From Bacteroidaceae bacterium (GTDB lineage: Bacteria > Bacteroidota > Bacteroidia > Bacteroidales > Bacteroidaceae): DNA of 5,871 bases. Of this stretch, positions 1 to 5,755 are shown in pieces. The notes below the pieces were generated by a model that saw only the letters and a program-made list of their open reading frames with translations, searched no databases and had not been told where the DNA came from. Within the stretch, counting starts at the first letter, position 1; each line of letters starts with the position of its first letter. The position numbers were made by a program, and so were the translations under genes. The stretch spans positions 1-5,871 of the forward strand of contig JAQVXN010000132.1 in the NCBI GenBank assembly GCA_028709135.1. The letters are read 5' to 3'.

Positions 1-2053
1 TCCGATCTTTTTTTACTTCATAATACTGTGGTTTAGGTTTCATATTGGCAAATATGATTCCGTTCATAACGAATTGTCCATCGTTTGGAAAATCACCAAA
101 GTCTCCACCAAAAGCCATATATTTTTGTCCCGCCTTTTTTTCATAATAGTACATGGCTTGATCAATCCAATCCCAAATGCACCCACCACAGAAATAATTA
201 GTTGATTCGATGGCCTTCCAGTAATCGATGAGATTTCCTTCCGCATTTCCCATGGAATGGGCATATTCTGAAATATGAAAAGGATACTTAATGTCTGCCG
301 TTCCTTTTACAGCTTCACGAACCCATCCCACAGAGGGATATTGATTGGAACCCATATCAACAATATCATTATTGCGCTCATATTGTACAGGTCTGGAATG
401 ATCAAAAGTTTTTAAAGAATCATATGCTACGACAAAATTATGTCCAGGTCCAGCCTCGTTGCCTAAGGACCAAATGACAATACATGGGTTGTTTATATTG
501 GAATGAACCATTTCCATTACGCGGTCAACATGGGCATTTAACCATTCTACTGGATGAGAAAGAGACTCCTTACCATAATAATATTCATGTGACTCTATGT
601 TGGCTTCGTCTTCCAAATAAATGCCATATTTGTTACAAAGATAATACCAAAATGGATCATCCGGATAATGACTGTCACGAACTTGATTAATATTAGCTCG
701 TTTCATCATCATGACTTCCTCTTGCATTTGTTCCCGGGTAATGGCATGTCCCAAAGAGGGATTCGTTTCGTGACGATTAACGCCTTTTAGTTTAATAGTT
801 TTTCCATTCACGTAATAATAGCGCCCTGCCAGACCAAATTCATCTTCAGAAGCCGGTGTCTCTTTAATTTCAACTTTTCGAAAACCTACAATTGTTGAAA
901 CAGTCTCTACAACCCTATTCTTTGAGTCTTTCAACTGTGCTACCAACGTATAGCGATTCGGCGCCTCTGATGACCACAAATTTGGTTTCACTACATAAAT
1001 TGTTGCATGCGCTGTTGCTGCTGTAAAACCCTTTAATTCCAATAAATCAGTTTTTGCCAAAACATTTGGTATAACTGTATTTTCGTCGGAATAAAGTTTG
1101 TTGGCATAGAGAAGATAATCTACATGATATTTTTTTGCAGTCTTTTTACTCAAGTTCAGAATGTCTGCAGAGATGCACAAAGACCCATTTTCATAGTTTT
1201 TATCCAAGTCTGGTGTTACTTTTAAGTCCTTAATATATGTTTGAGGCGTGGAATAAAGTGCTACTGTACGAAAAATGCCCGGAAGGCGAAACATATCTTG
1301 TGATTCCAAAAAGGATCCATCTGAATTTCTGTAAACTTCTACAGCAACTATATTTGTACCTGTTTTTAAAAACCTTGTAATATTAAAATTGGCGGTATTA
1401 CGCGAATTCTTGGAAAAACCCACATAGTGCCCGTTTATCCAAATATAGAAAAAAGAATCTACGCCATCAAACGATATAAAAACCTCTCGTCCATCCCAAT
1501 TAGAAGGAATCTCAAACGTTTTCAAATAGGATCCTACCTCATTCCTATATTTATAGGTTGTCCAGGATTTGTCCGGCTCTCGCATTACTCCACCTTTCCA
1601 ATCATCTACAACTACAGAGTGTTTAAAAATGACACGTTGATTAACATAAATAGGTACACCATATTTCAAGTCCCCATTTTTTTGAATGCCATAAATATTC
1701 CAGCTCATGGGAACTTTCACTTCATCCCATTTTTTAGCATCATAATCTGTCTTAAAAAAATCAGTAGGACGATGTTCTGGATCTGGAGACCAATGAAAAC
1801 GCCACGTTCCATTCATGGATTTCCAATAAGCACTGTTTTCTGGTAATACTTTACGGGCGTTTTCTACATTCTCAAAAGGAAAAAACCAAGCATGCGGTTG
1901 TTCTTTATTATAAGCTATTTTTTGAGGATTATTCCATTCGTCTCCAACGGGTGCTGCCAACGAACCATATTCATAGCCTTGTAAAGGTACATTCAAACAA
2001 AATAAGGATAGGCTGCAAATAGTAGCTATAAAAAACAATACTAATTTCTTCAT
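1..2053 (-). CDS. Secreted GH2 beta-galactosidase (LacZ type), 3' end cut by window edge
   Basis: The frame is open from the ATG at 2053 to the window edge, giving 684 codons; the C-terminal part (LacZ domains 4-5 in usual ~1,000-residue members) lies outside. Residues 1 to about 26 form a signal peptide (MKK, then a hydrophobic run), so the enzyme is probably periplasmic or surface-associated, unlike cytoplasmic E. coli LacZ. By alignment from memory, a sugar-binding jelly roll spans roughly 60-290 (motif SQDMFRLPGIFR), an Ig-like domain roughly 290-400, and the TIM barrel follows. Key motifs are NRHE (H428), VRDSHYP, EANIESH, the acid/base in WSLGNEAGPG (E533), the nucleophile in HISEYAHSMGN (E596), CIWDWIDQ and GGDFGDFPND. 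It should hydrolyse terminal beta-galactosides by the retaining mechanism. The true substrate may be a plant or host glycan, since the GH2 family also includes beta-glucuronidases and mannosidases, but these motifs are LacZ-like. It is separated from the upstream gene by a terminator, so it is probably transcribed alone or with genes beyond the window. Confidence 0.95.
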   Translation of the reverse strand, partial: MKKLVLFFIATICSLSLFCLNVPLQGYEYGSLAAPVGDEWNNPQKIAYNKEQPHAWFFPFENVENARKVLPENSAYWKSMNGTWRFHWSPDPEHRPTDFFKTDYDAKKWDEVKVPMSWNIYGIQKNGDLKYGVPIYVNQRVIFKHSVVVDDWKGGVMREPDKSWTTYKYRNEVGSYLKTFEIPSNWDGREVFISFDGVDSFFYIWINGHYVGFSKNSRNTANFNITRFLKTGTNIVAVEVYRNSDGSFLESQDMFRLPGIFRTVALYSTPQTYIKDLKVTPDLDKNYENGSLCISADILNLSKKTAKKYHVDYLLYANKLYSDENTVIPNVLAKTDLLELKGFTAATAHATIYVVKPNLWSSEAPNRYTLVAQLKDSKNRVVETVSTIVGFRKVEIKETPASEDEFGLAGRYYYVNGKTIKLKGVNRHETNPSLGHAITREQMQEEVMMMKRANINQVRDSHYPDDPFWYYLCNKYGIYLEDEANIESHEYYYGKESLSHPVEWLNAHVDRVMEMVHSNINNPCIVIWSLGNEAGPGHNFVVAYDSLKTFDHSRPVQYERNNDIVDMGSNQYPSVGWVREAVKGTADIKYPFHISEYAHSMGNAEGNLIDYWKAIESTNYFCGGCIWDWIDQAMYYYEKKAGQKYMAFGGDFGDFPNDGQFVMNGIIFANMKPKPQYYEVKKDR

Positions 2054-2118
2054 AGAAGTTTCTAGACTAATGACTTTAAAATTTGCGAAATAAAAGGATT
2101 GATGTTTCGTTTGTTGGG

Positions 2119-2149
2119 TAAAATTACATTAAAATATTTGATAAACAGT
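2119..2149 (-). promoter_or_regulatory. Weak Bacteroidetes-type promoter candidate for the GH2 gene
   Basis: On the minus strand TAATTTTA (2119-2126) matches the -7 consensus TAnnTTTG in all but the last base. ACTG (2146-2149) sits 19 bases upstream, where TTTG is expected. The predicted start would leave a leader of about 60 bases before the ATG at 2053. The preceding gene ends at a terminator, so some promoter must lie between 2054 and 2180, but this particular match is poor. Confidence 0.25.
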
Positions 2150-2180
2150 AGGATAAAGAAAAGCATTCTACTATTTATTC

Positions 2181-2224
2181 AAAAAAATCCGGAAGATTTT
2201 CCTTTAACAAAGAAAACTTCCGGA
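2181..2224 (-). terminator. Intrinsic terminator after the AICAR transformylase unit
   Basis: On the minus strand TCCGGAAG/TTTTC (2224-2212) pairs with GAAAA-bulged A-CTTCCGGA (2201-2188). That makes 13 base pairs with one bulged A, a roughly 10-base loop, then seven Ts (2187-2181). It begins 12 bases past the stop codon of the 67-residue gene and is correctly oriented to end that transcript before the GH2 gene. Confidence 0.88.
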
Positions 2225-2235
2225 TACGAGTCTTT

Positions 2236-2439
2236 TCATTTATTTTTATGACGATTAGCACGGCGCTCACGAATCATTGCTTTCTTCTTTGCAGATCCAG
2301 ATCCGTGTAGCCCCGTAATATAGCCTTTCTTTTTGGCTTTTGTCTTTATTTTTTTGCCTTTATTGGGGCTGTCTGGTGAAGTTTTTTTAAACACCAGACC
2401 ACCTTCAATAACATTTCCTATCTCTTTCGAATCTGTCAT
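2236..2439 (-). CDS. Small very basic protein of unknown function (67 aa)
   Basis: I do not recognise this protein. It starts with ATG 10 bases after the transformylase stop codon and ends 12 bases before a terminator, so it is the last gene of a two-gene transcript; that position supports it being real. Of 67 residues 16 are Lys and 4 are Arg, against 5 acidic ones. Residues 1-17 are near neutral with a small hydrophobic patch (GNVIEGGLVF). Residues 18-38 are a Pro/Ser/Lys-rich linker with KKIKTKAKKK, followed by GYITGLHGSGSA and a basic tail (AKKKAMIRERRANRHKNK) that could be helical. There is no signal peptide, membrane segment or cysteine. The composition suggests binding to RNA, DNA or the ribosome. 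It is not bTHX or another ribosomal protein I can name. Function is inferred from composition only. Confidence 0.72.
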   Translation of the reverse strand: MTDSKEIGNVIEGGLVFKKTSPDSPNKGKKIKTKAKKKGYITGLHGSGSAKKKAMIRERRANRHKNK

Positions 2440-2449
2440 CGAAAATTAA

Positions 2450-3631
2450 TTAATGGTGAAATAAGCGAACGCCGACAAACGACATGGCAATACCATATTT
2501 GTTGCACGTTTCTATTACATTGTCATCACGAACGCTTCCTCCTGCTTGAGCAATATATTCTACACCGCTTTTATGAGCGCGTTCTATATTGTCTCCAAAT
2601 GGGAAGAAAGCATCAGAACCAAGACTAACATTTGTATTTTCAGCGATCCAAGCCTTTTTCTCTTCTAACGTCAAGACTTCCGGTTTGGTTTTAAAAAATT
2701 GTTGCCAAATCCCGTCTGCCAAAACATCATCATGGTCCTCAGAAATATATACGTCAATGGTATTGTCTCGATCAGCACGATGAATTTTTTCAATCCAAGG
2801 CAAATTCAATACTTTGGGATGTTGCCGCAGCCACCAAATATCTGCTTTATTACCAGCCAAACGCGTACAATGAATACGACTTTGTTGTCCGGCGCCGATG
2901 CCGATAGCCTGTCCATCCTTAACGTAGCATACAGAGTTGCTCTGCGTATACTTCAGCGTAATTAATGCTATTTTTAAATCACGTTTTGCTTCTTCCGAGA
3001 AGTTCTTGTTATCTGTGGGAATATTCTCAAAAAGGCTGTCTGAACTTAAATCTACTTCATTACGTAATTGTTCGAACGTAACACCAAAAACTTGTTTTCT
3101 TTCAATAGGTTCAGGCTGATAGTTTACATCAATTTGAATAATGTTATAAGTTCCCTTTCGTTTTGCTTTTAAAATTTCTAAAGCCTCCGGAGTATAACCA
3201 GGAGCAATAACACCGTCAGAAACTTCACGTTTAATGAGGGTTGCCGTGGCAGCATCGCAAGTATCGCTCAATGCGATAAAATCACCATACGATGACATTC
3301 TGTCAGCTCCACGGGCACGTGCGTAAGCGCAAGCAATCGGAGAAAGAGGAATCTGAACATCATCAACAAAGTATATCTTTTTCAGTACCTCACTCAGGGG
3401 TAAACCGATAGCTGCACCTGCAGGAGATACGTGCTTAAACGAAGCTGCAGCGGGCATTTGGGTTGCGTGTTTCAACTCTTTCACCAATTGCCAACTATTT
3501 AATGCATCCATAAAGTTTATATAACCAGGACGCCCGTTTAGTACGATAACAGGAAGTTCGCCTTCAGTCATGAAAATCCTGGCAGGCTTTTGATTTGGAT
3601 TACATCCATACTTTAATGAGAGTTCTTTCAT
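2450..3631 (-). CDS. Stand-alone AICAR transformylase (PurH C-terminal domain only), ATIC-like
   Basis: This 393-residue protein should transfer a formyl group from 10-formyltetrahydrofolate to AICAR, giving FAICAR, the penultimate step of IMP synthesis, in the cytoplasm. It begins at LKYGCNPNQKPARIF, which corresponds to the start of the transformylase domain of PurH (LRYGENPHQ in E. coli). The N-terminal IMP cyclohydrolase domain of the usual ~510-residue bifunctional enzyme is absent. The catalytic Lys-His pair is K66-H67 in SFKHVSPAGAA. Other signatures are ARGADRMSSYGDFIALSD, REVSDGVIAPGY, QSNSVCYVKDG, GIGAGQQSRIHCTRLAGNKA, FFPFGDN and the C-terminal RLFHH. These match vertebrate ATIC more closely than E. 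coli PurH as I recall them. The ATG at 3631 is preferred: a frame extension to a TTG at 3655 would use the promoter -7 box as coding sequence and add residues the family lacks. Bacteroidetes and some clostridia carry such a protein; a full-length purH elsewhere in the genome is likely but cannot be seen here. Confidence 0.93.
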   Translation of the reverse strand: MKELSLKYGCNPNQKPARIFMTEGELPVIVLNGRPGYINFMDALNSWQLVKELKHATQMPAAASFKHVSPAGAAIGLPLSEVLKKIYFVDDVQIPLSPIACAYARARGADRMSSYGDFIALSDTCDAATATLIKREVSDGVIAPGYTPEALEILKAKRKGTYNIIQIDVNYQPEPIERKQVFGVTFEQLRNEVDLSSDSLFENIPTDNKNFSEEAKRDLKIALITLKYTQSNSVCYVKDGQAIGIGAGQQSRIHCTRLAGNKADIWWLRQHPKVLNLPWIEKIHRADRDNTIDVYISEDHDDVLADGIWQQFFKTKPEVLTLEEKKAWIAENTNVSLGSDAFFPFGDNIERAHKSGVEYIAQAGGSVRDDNVIETCNKYGIAMSFVGVRLFHH

Positions 3632-3652
3632 ATACAGTTTTATTTTATACTG

Positions 3653-3660
3653 CAAATTTA
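3653..3660 (-). promoter_or_regulatory. Bacteroidetes -7 box upstream of the AICAR transformylase gene
   Basis: The minus strand reads TAAATTTG, an exact match to the Bacteroidetes -7 consensus TAnnTTTG, 21 bases before the ATG at 3631. The leader would be under 20 bases. No TTTG-like -33 element is present at 19-21 bases upstream, so strength is uncertain. Confidence 0.55.
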
Positions 3661-3738
3661 CGATTTATCTTTCAAGTAGTTGTAGCATTTTAATGGGAAA
3701 ACATTCATCAGACAAAATAATTTGAGCGTGTATTGTTT

Positions 3739-3766
3739 CCATTTACCTATATTTTACTTTAAATGG
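3739..3766. repeat. Inverted repeat just past the 177-aa gene
   Basis: CCATTTA (3739-3745) and TAAATGG (3760-3766) can form a 7-bp stem with a 14-base loop, one base past the stop codon at 3768. No T-run follows on the minus strand, so it is not a standard intrinsic terminator. It may be an mRNA 3'-end hairpin or chance in AT-rich DNA. Confidence 0.3.
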
Positions 3767-3767
3767 T

Positions 3768-4301
3768 TCATTGATTGCTCTCGCGAATTCGATTGTCAAA
3801 ATACTTGTTCCAAAAATTCACATTCACATAATAAACAATTTTACCGTCTTTGCTCTGGTTTTTAAAGAGGCCCATATAGAAAGCATTGTCACTATCAACA
3901 TAGGAACACATTTTTATGGCATTTGCAGGCTTACGTATTATTTGTAATTGTTCATATTGGATTCTAAACAAACTCAGTTGTGCTTCATAGCAACTATCTG
4001 CTTGCGTTTTTGAAGTAAATTCATTAGAACCAATCAATTTATAAAAAGCTCCGTCGACAGGAGAAAACATCATACAAACAGTTGAATAATTAGTCGAGTT
4101 AATCGTTGCATTTTTTAAATAATAATTTCCAGATTTGCCTATATCGGGCATCTTCCCTGCTTTTGTCAGGACCTCCTTTACTTGAGCATCAGTCATTCCA
4201 AAAGTACATTCCCAAAATGTTGACTGAATTTTTTGCGCTTTCATTGAAATACAAGAAATCAGGCAAACAGTCGTAAACAATAAGAATAAACGTGTTTTCA
4301 T
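3768..4301 (-). CDS. Exported protein of unknown function (177 aa), possible lipoprotein
   Basis: I do not recognise the family. Residues 1-22 form an export signal: MKTR, then a hydrophobic core. Two cleavages are possible. LISC at 14-17 fits a lipobox, which would anchor the protein through C17; MKA-Q at 20-23 fits signal peptidase I cleavage, a common ending in Bacteroidetes secreted proteins. The mature part begins with FWECTFGMTDAQVKEVLTKAG, a pattern seen in Bacteroidetes envelope proteins where a short beta-strand and 'G.t..qv...l' helix open the domain. It then alternates predicted strands and helices, with aromatic strands near the end (AFYMGLF, IVYYVNVNFW). Cysteines at 32, 76, 104 and 132 could make two disulfides in the periplasm. 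It stands alone: a terminator lies upstream and the next gene has its own -7 box. Expression and export look real; function is open. Confidence 0.85.
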   Translation of the reverse strand: MKTRLFLLFTTVCLISCISMKAQKIQSTFWECTFGMTDAQVKEVLTKAGKMPDIGKSGNYYLKNATINSTNYSTVCMMFSPVDGAFYKLIGSNEFTSKTQADSCYEAQLSLFRIQYEQLQIIRKPANAIKMCSYVDSDNAFYMGLFKNQSKDGKIVYYVNVNFWNKYFDNRIRESNQ

Positions 4302-4346
4302 TATGTAGAAATTTTTATGAATAATCGAAGCTGGTTAATAGAGCCT

Positions 4347-4377
4347 CTAAATTACCAATAAAATGTCTAAAAACAAA
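4347..4377 (-). promoter_or_regulatory. Promoter candidate for the 177-aa exported protein gene
   Basis: On the minus strand TTTG (4377-4374) is followed after exactly 19 bases by TAATTTAG (4354-4347), which matches TAnnTTTG in 7 of 8 positions. This is the Bacteroidetes -33/-7 arrangement, placed 45 bases ahead of the ATG at 4301 and downstream of the previous operon's terminator, as expected for an independent transcript. Confidence 0.55.
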
Positions 4378-4428
4378 ATATTTTATTGTCTTTTTCTTAT
4401 TTGATATTATTTTTATCGCTAAGAACAA

Positions 4429-4463
4429 AGAAAAAAGGAGATATACAAAATTGTACATCTCCT
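4429..4463 (-). terminator. Intrinsic terminator of the rpmB-rpmG-DUF4295 operon
   Basis: The minus strand AGGAGATGTACAA (4463-4451) pairs with TTGTATATCTCCT (4448-4436), giving 13 positions with one mismatch and a tiny loop, followed by a T-run (4436-4431) and further T-rich sequence. It lies 22 bases past the DUF4295 stop codon and points the right way to end this operon. Confidence 0.88.
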
Positions 4464-4485
4464 ATAATATGCTAATAATAAATTT

Positions 4486-4641
4486 TTATTTAAAGAACTT
4501 TTTCACGTCCTCATTTAAAACCATTTGTTCATCGAAAACATATGCTCCCGTTTTGGGGCTCTTTACCATTTTGATGACTTTAGAATAAGCACGACCTTCT
4601 GTCTTACCCGCTTGAAGGGTTGCAACTACTTTTTTTGCCAT
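4486..4641 (-). CDS. DUF4295 family small basic protein (51 aa), likely ribosome-associated
   Basis: The ATG at 4641 starts a 51-residue protein (MAKKVVATLQAGKTEGRAYS...VKKFFK) that ends at the TAA at 4486. I recognise it as the DUF4295 family: about 50 residues, rich in Lys, found in Bacteroidetes directly after rpmG. The start lies 9 bases past the rpmG stop. The MAKK opening and the YSKVIKMVKSPKTGAYVF segment resemble ribosomal proteins, and co-transcription with bL28 and bL33 points the same way. I recall that a Bacteroidetes-specific large-subunit protein was reported from a Flavobacterium ribosome structure, but I cannot confirm from here that it is this family. It has no cysteines, no signal peptide and no membrane segment. 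It is the last gene before the terminator. Confidence 0.9.
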   Translation of the reverse strand: MAKKVVATLQAGKTEGRAYSKVIKMVKSPKTGAYVFDEQMVLNEDVKKFFK

Positions 4642-4650
4642 ATCTTATAA

Positions 4651-4839
4651 TTATTTGATTTCTTTGTGGATTGTCATTTTCTTCAGAATTGGATTATACT
4701 TTTTCATTTCCAATCTGTCTGGAGTATTTTTACGATTCTTAGTGGTAATGTAACGAGAAGTTCCAGGCAGACCACTGTCTTTCATTTCTGTGCATTCCAA
4801 AATTACTTGAACTCTATTTCCTTTTGCCTTCTTTGCCAT
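4651..4839 (-). CDS. rpmG: Large-subunit ribosomal protein bL33
   Basis: This 62-residue protein is a bL33, which sits near the tRNA exit site of the 50S subunit. The opening MAKKAKGNRVQVILECTEMKDSG and the central SRYITTKNRKNTPDRLEMKKYNPILKK match the family, and the length is slightly above the usual 50-60. Only one cysteine (C16) is present, so the two CxxC zinc-ribbon pairs of zinc-binding bL33 forms are missing; this is the zinc-independent (C-minus) type. The gene starts 11 bases past the rpmB stop and is followed after 9 bases by the DUF4295 gene, so the three are surely co-transcribed. Confidence 0.97.
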   Translation of the reverse strand: MAKKAKGNRVQVILECTEMKDSGLPGTSRYITTKNRKNTPDRLEMKKYNPILKKMTIHKEIK

Positions 4840-4850
4840 AATTTTAAGTA

Positions 4851-5111
4851 TTAAGCGAGTACTTTAATGTTTTTCCAATCGCAATAGCCTTTAGCAACTG
4901 CATTCTTTAATGCTGCATCAAGACCTACTTTGTTAATCATGCGCAATCCGGCTGCACTGATGCTCAAACTAATCCAGCAGTCCTGCTCAACATAATAAAA
5001 TTTTTTCTTAAATAAATTGAGGTCGAAGCTGCGCTTTGTCCGGCGTTTTGACTTGGAGACATTATTTCCAATCATAGCTTTCTTACCCGTGATTTGACAG
5101 ATTTTTGACAT
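4851..5111 (-). CDS. rpmB: Large-subunit ribosomal protein bL28
   Basis: This 86-residue protein is a bL28 of normal length (about 78-86), a 50S protein that binds 23S rRNA near the E site. The N-terminus MSKICQITGKKAMIGNNVSKSKRRTKR is the family signature (E. coli begins MSRVCQVTGKRP), followed by FDLNLFKKKFYYVEQDCWISLSISAAGLRMINKVGLDAAL. The single N-terminal cysteine, without a CxxC partner, marks the zinc-independent type, matching its neighbour bL33. It is the first gene of the rpmB-rpmG-DUF4295 transcript, with a good promoter 54 bases upstream. The region before the ATG is an A/T-rich leader (AACAAAAAAAATAAAATATT) without a Shine-Dalgarno site, typical of Bacteroidetes. Confidence 0.97.
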   Translation of the reverse strand: MSKICQITGKKAMIGNNVSKSKRRTKRSFDLNLFKKKFYYVEQDCWISLSISAAGLRMINKVGLDAALKNAVAKGYCDWKNIKVLA

Positions 5112-5164
5112 CTTAATATTTTATTTTTTTTGTTATTCTGAAAACTGGTTACTATTTCGATCTG

Positions 5165-5196
5165 CAAAATTACTATTTATTATTTATTCTGCCAAT
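5165..5196 (-). promoter_or_regulatory. Promoter of the rpmB-rpmG-DUF4295 operon
   Basis: The minus strand has ATTG (5196-5193), 20 bases, then TAATTTTG (5172-5165), an exact match to the Bacteroidetes -7 box TAnnTTTG at normal spacing. It lies in the 104-base gap between the cinA-type gene and rpmB, leaving a leader of about 45-50 bases. No terminator is visible between the two genes, so read-through from tsaD and the cinA-type gene may add to expression. Confidence 0.7.
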
Positions 5197-5215
5197 AAAA
5201 CCAGCCACAAAAAAA

Positions 5216-5716
5216 TTATTTTTTTTCTAATTCCTCTGTCAGGAAATCTATTAGCATGCTTATTGCGGTCTCCGTGGCTATTGTAGTATTTTCATCACGT
5301 CCCAAATCATTAAAGACTTTTTGGGTTTTTATATGATCTTTTGAGCCAATGGCAATCCAGATTGTTCCTATGGGGCTTTCTTCCGAACCGCCACCGGGGC
5401 CTGCAAATCCGGTGATGGCAATGCTGTAATCACTTCCGAACATTTCGTTTGCTCCTATTACCATCTGTCGCGCCACGTCCTCGCACACCGCAGTCTTTTC
5501 GGCTATAATTTCTTTACTGACGCCCAAAAACTTTTCTTTCATTTCATCGGCGTAACAAACCAGACCGCCCTTAAAATATACGGAACTACCGGCAGGAATC
5601 GTAAGTATTGTAGCTATACGTCCTGCACTGCAACTCTCTGCTGTAGAGAGGGTCTTGCCGGAACTCCACATGAGTTGACTGATTTCCTTACTGGCAACTT
5701 TTAAATTTAATTCCAT
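5216..5716 (-). CDS. CinA C-terminal domain protein, PncC-type NMN amidohydrolase
   Basis: This 166-residue protein consists only of the CinA C-terminal domain, the usual size for stand-alone PncC. PncC converts nicotinamide mononucleotide to nicotinic acid mononucleotide and ammonia, in the pyridine nucleotide salvage cycle in the cytoplasm. Visible motifs are LSTAESCSAGRIA (S28 is the likely catalytic serine), YFKGGLVCYADEMKEKFLGV (Y55 and K60, in the positions of the conserved Tyr and Lys) and the glycine-rich AITGFAGPGGGS followed by SPIGTIW. The N-terminal molybdopterin-binding-like domain of full CinA is absent, with no remnant upstream. The ATG at 5716 lies 39 bases past the tsaD stop, so the two are probably co-transcribed. 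Amidohydrolase activity is known for relatives and inferred here; some CinA-like proteins are unassayed. Confidence 0.93.
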   Translation of the reverse strand: MELNLKVASKEISQLMWSSGKTLSTAESCSAGRIATILTIPAGSSVYFKGGLVCYADEMKEKFLGVSKEIIAEKTAVCEDVARQMVIGANEMFGSDYSIAITGFAGPGGGSEESPIGTIWIAIGSKDHIKTQKVFNDLGRDENTTIATETAISMLIDFLTEELEKK

Positions 5717-5755
5717 ATCTTATGATTGTTTATAATTTTCATAATAAATGTTTCC

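Noticed and set aside
64..690. Short open frames at 64-264 (minus) and 484-690 (plus)
   Set aside because: Both overlap the catalytic region of the GH2 gene in other frames and encode no recognisable protein.
1427..1846. A 139-codon open frame on the plus strand
   Set aside because: It lies wholly antisense to the GH2 gene, in the mirror codon register, where conserved GH2 residues explain the openness. Its translation has no recognisable domain.
1985..2053. Lipoprotein signal in the GH2 protein
   Set aside because: The cysteines in its signal region follow Ile or Phe (ATIC, SLFC), which does not fit a lipobox; an ordinary signal peptide is more likely.
2589..3119. Three overlapping plus-strand open frames of 60-88 codons
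   Set aside because: All lie antisense within the AICAR transformylase gene, whose protein is strongly conserved; none has an upstream promoter or plausible product.
3632..3655. A TTG start that would extend the AICAR transformylase by eight residues
   Set aside because: The TTG is part of the promoter-like TAAATTTG box, and family members begin at the KEL.LKYG segment, so the ATG at 3631 is the better start.
3739..3766. Terminator after the 177-residue gene
   Set aside because: The 7-bp stem is AT-rich and no T-run follows on the minus strand, so it is listed only as an inverted repeat.
4666..4854. A 62-codon plus-strand open frame opposite rpmG
   Set aside because: It is an antisense shadow of the bL33 gene.
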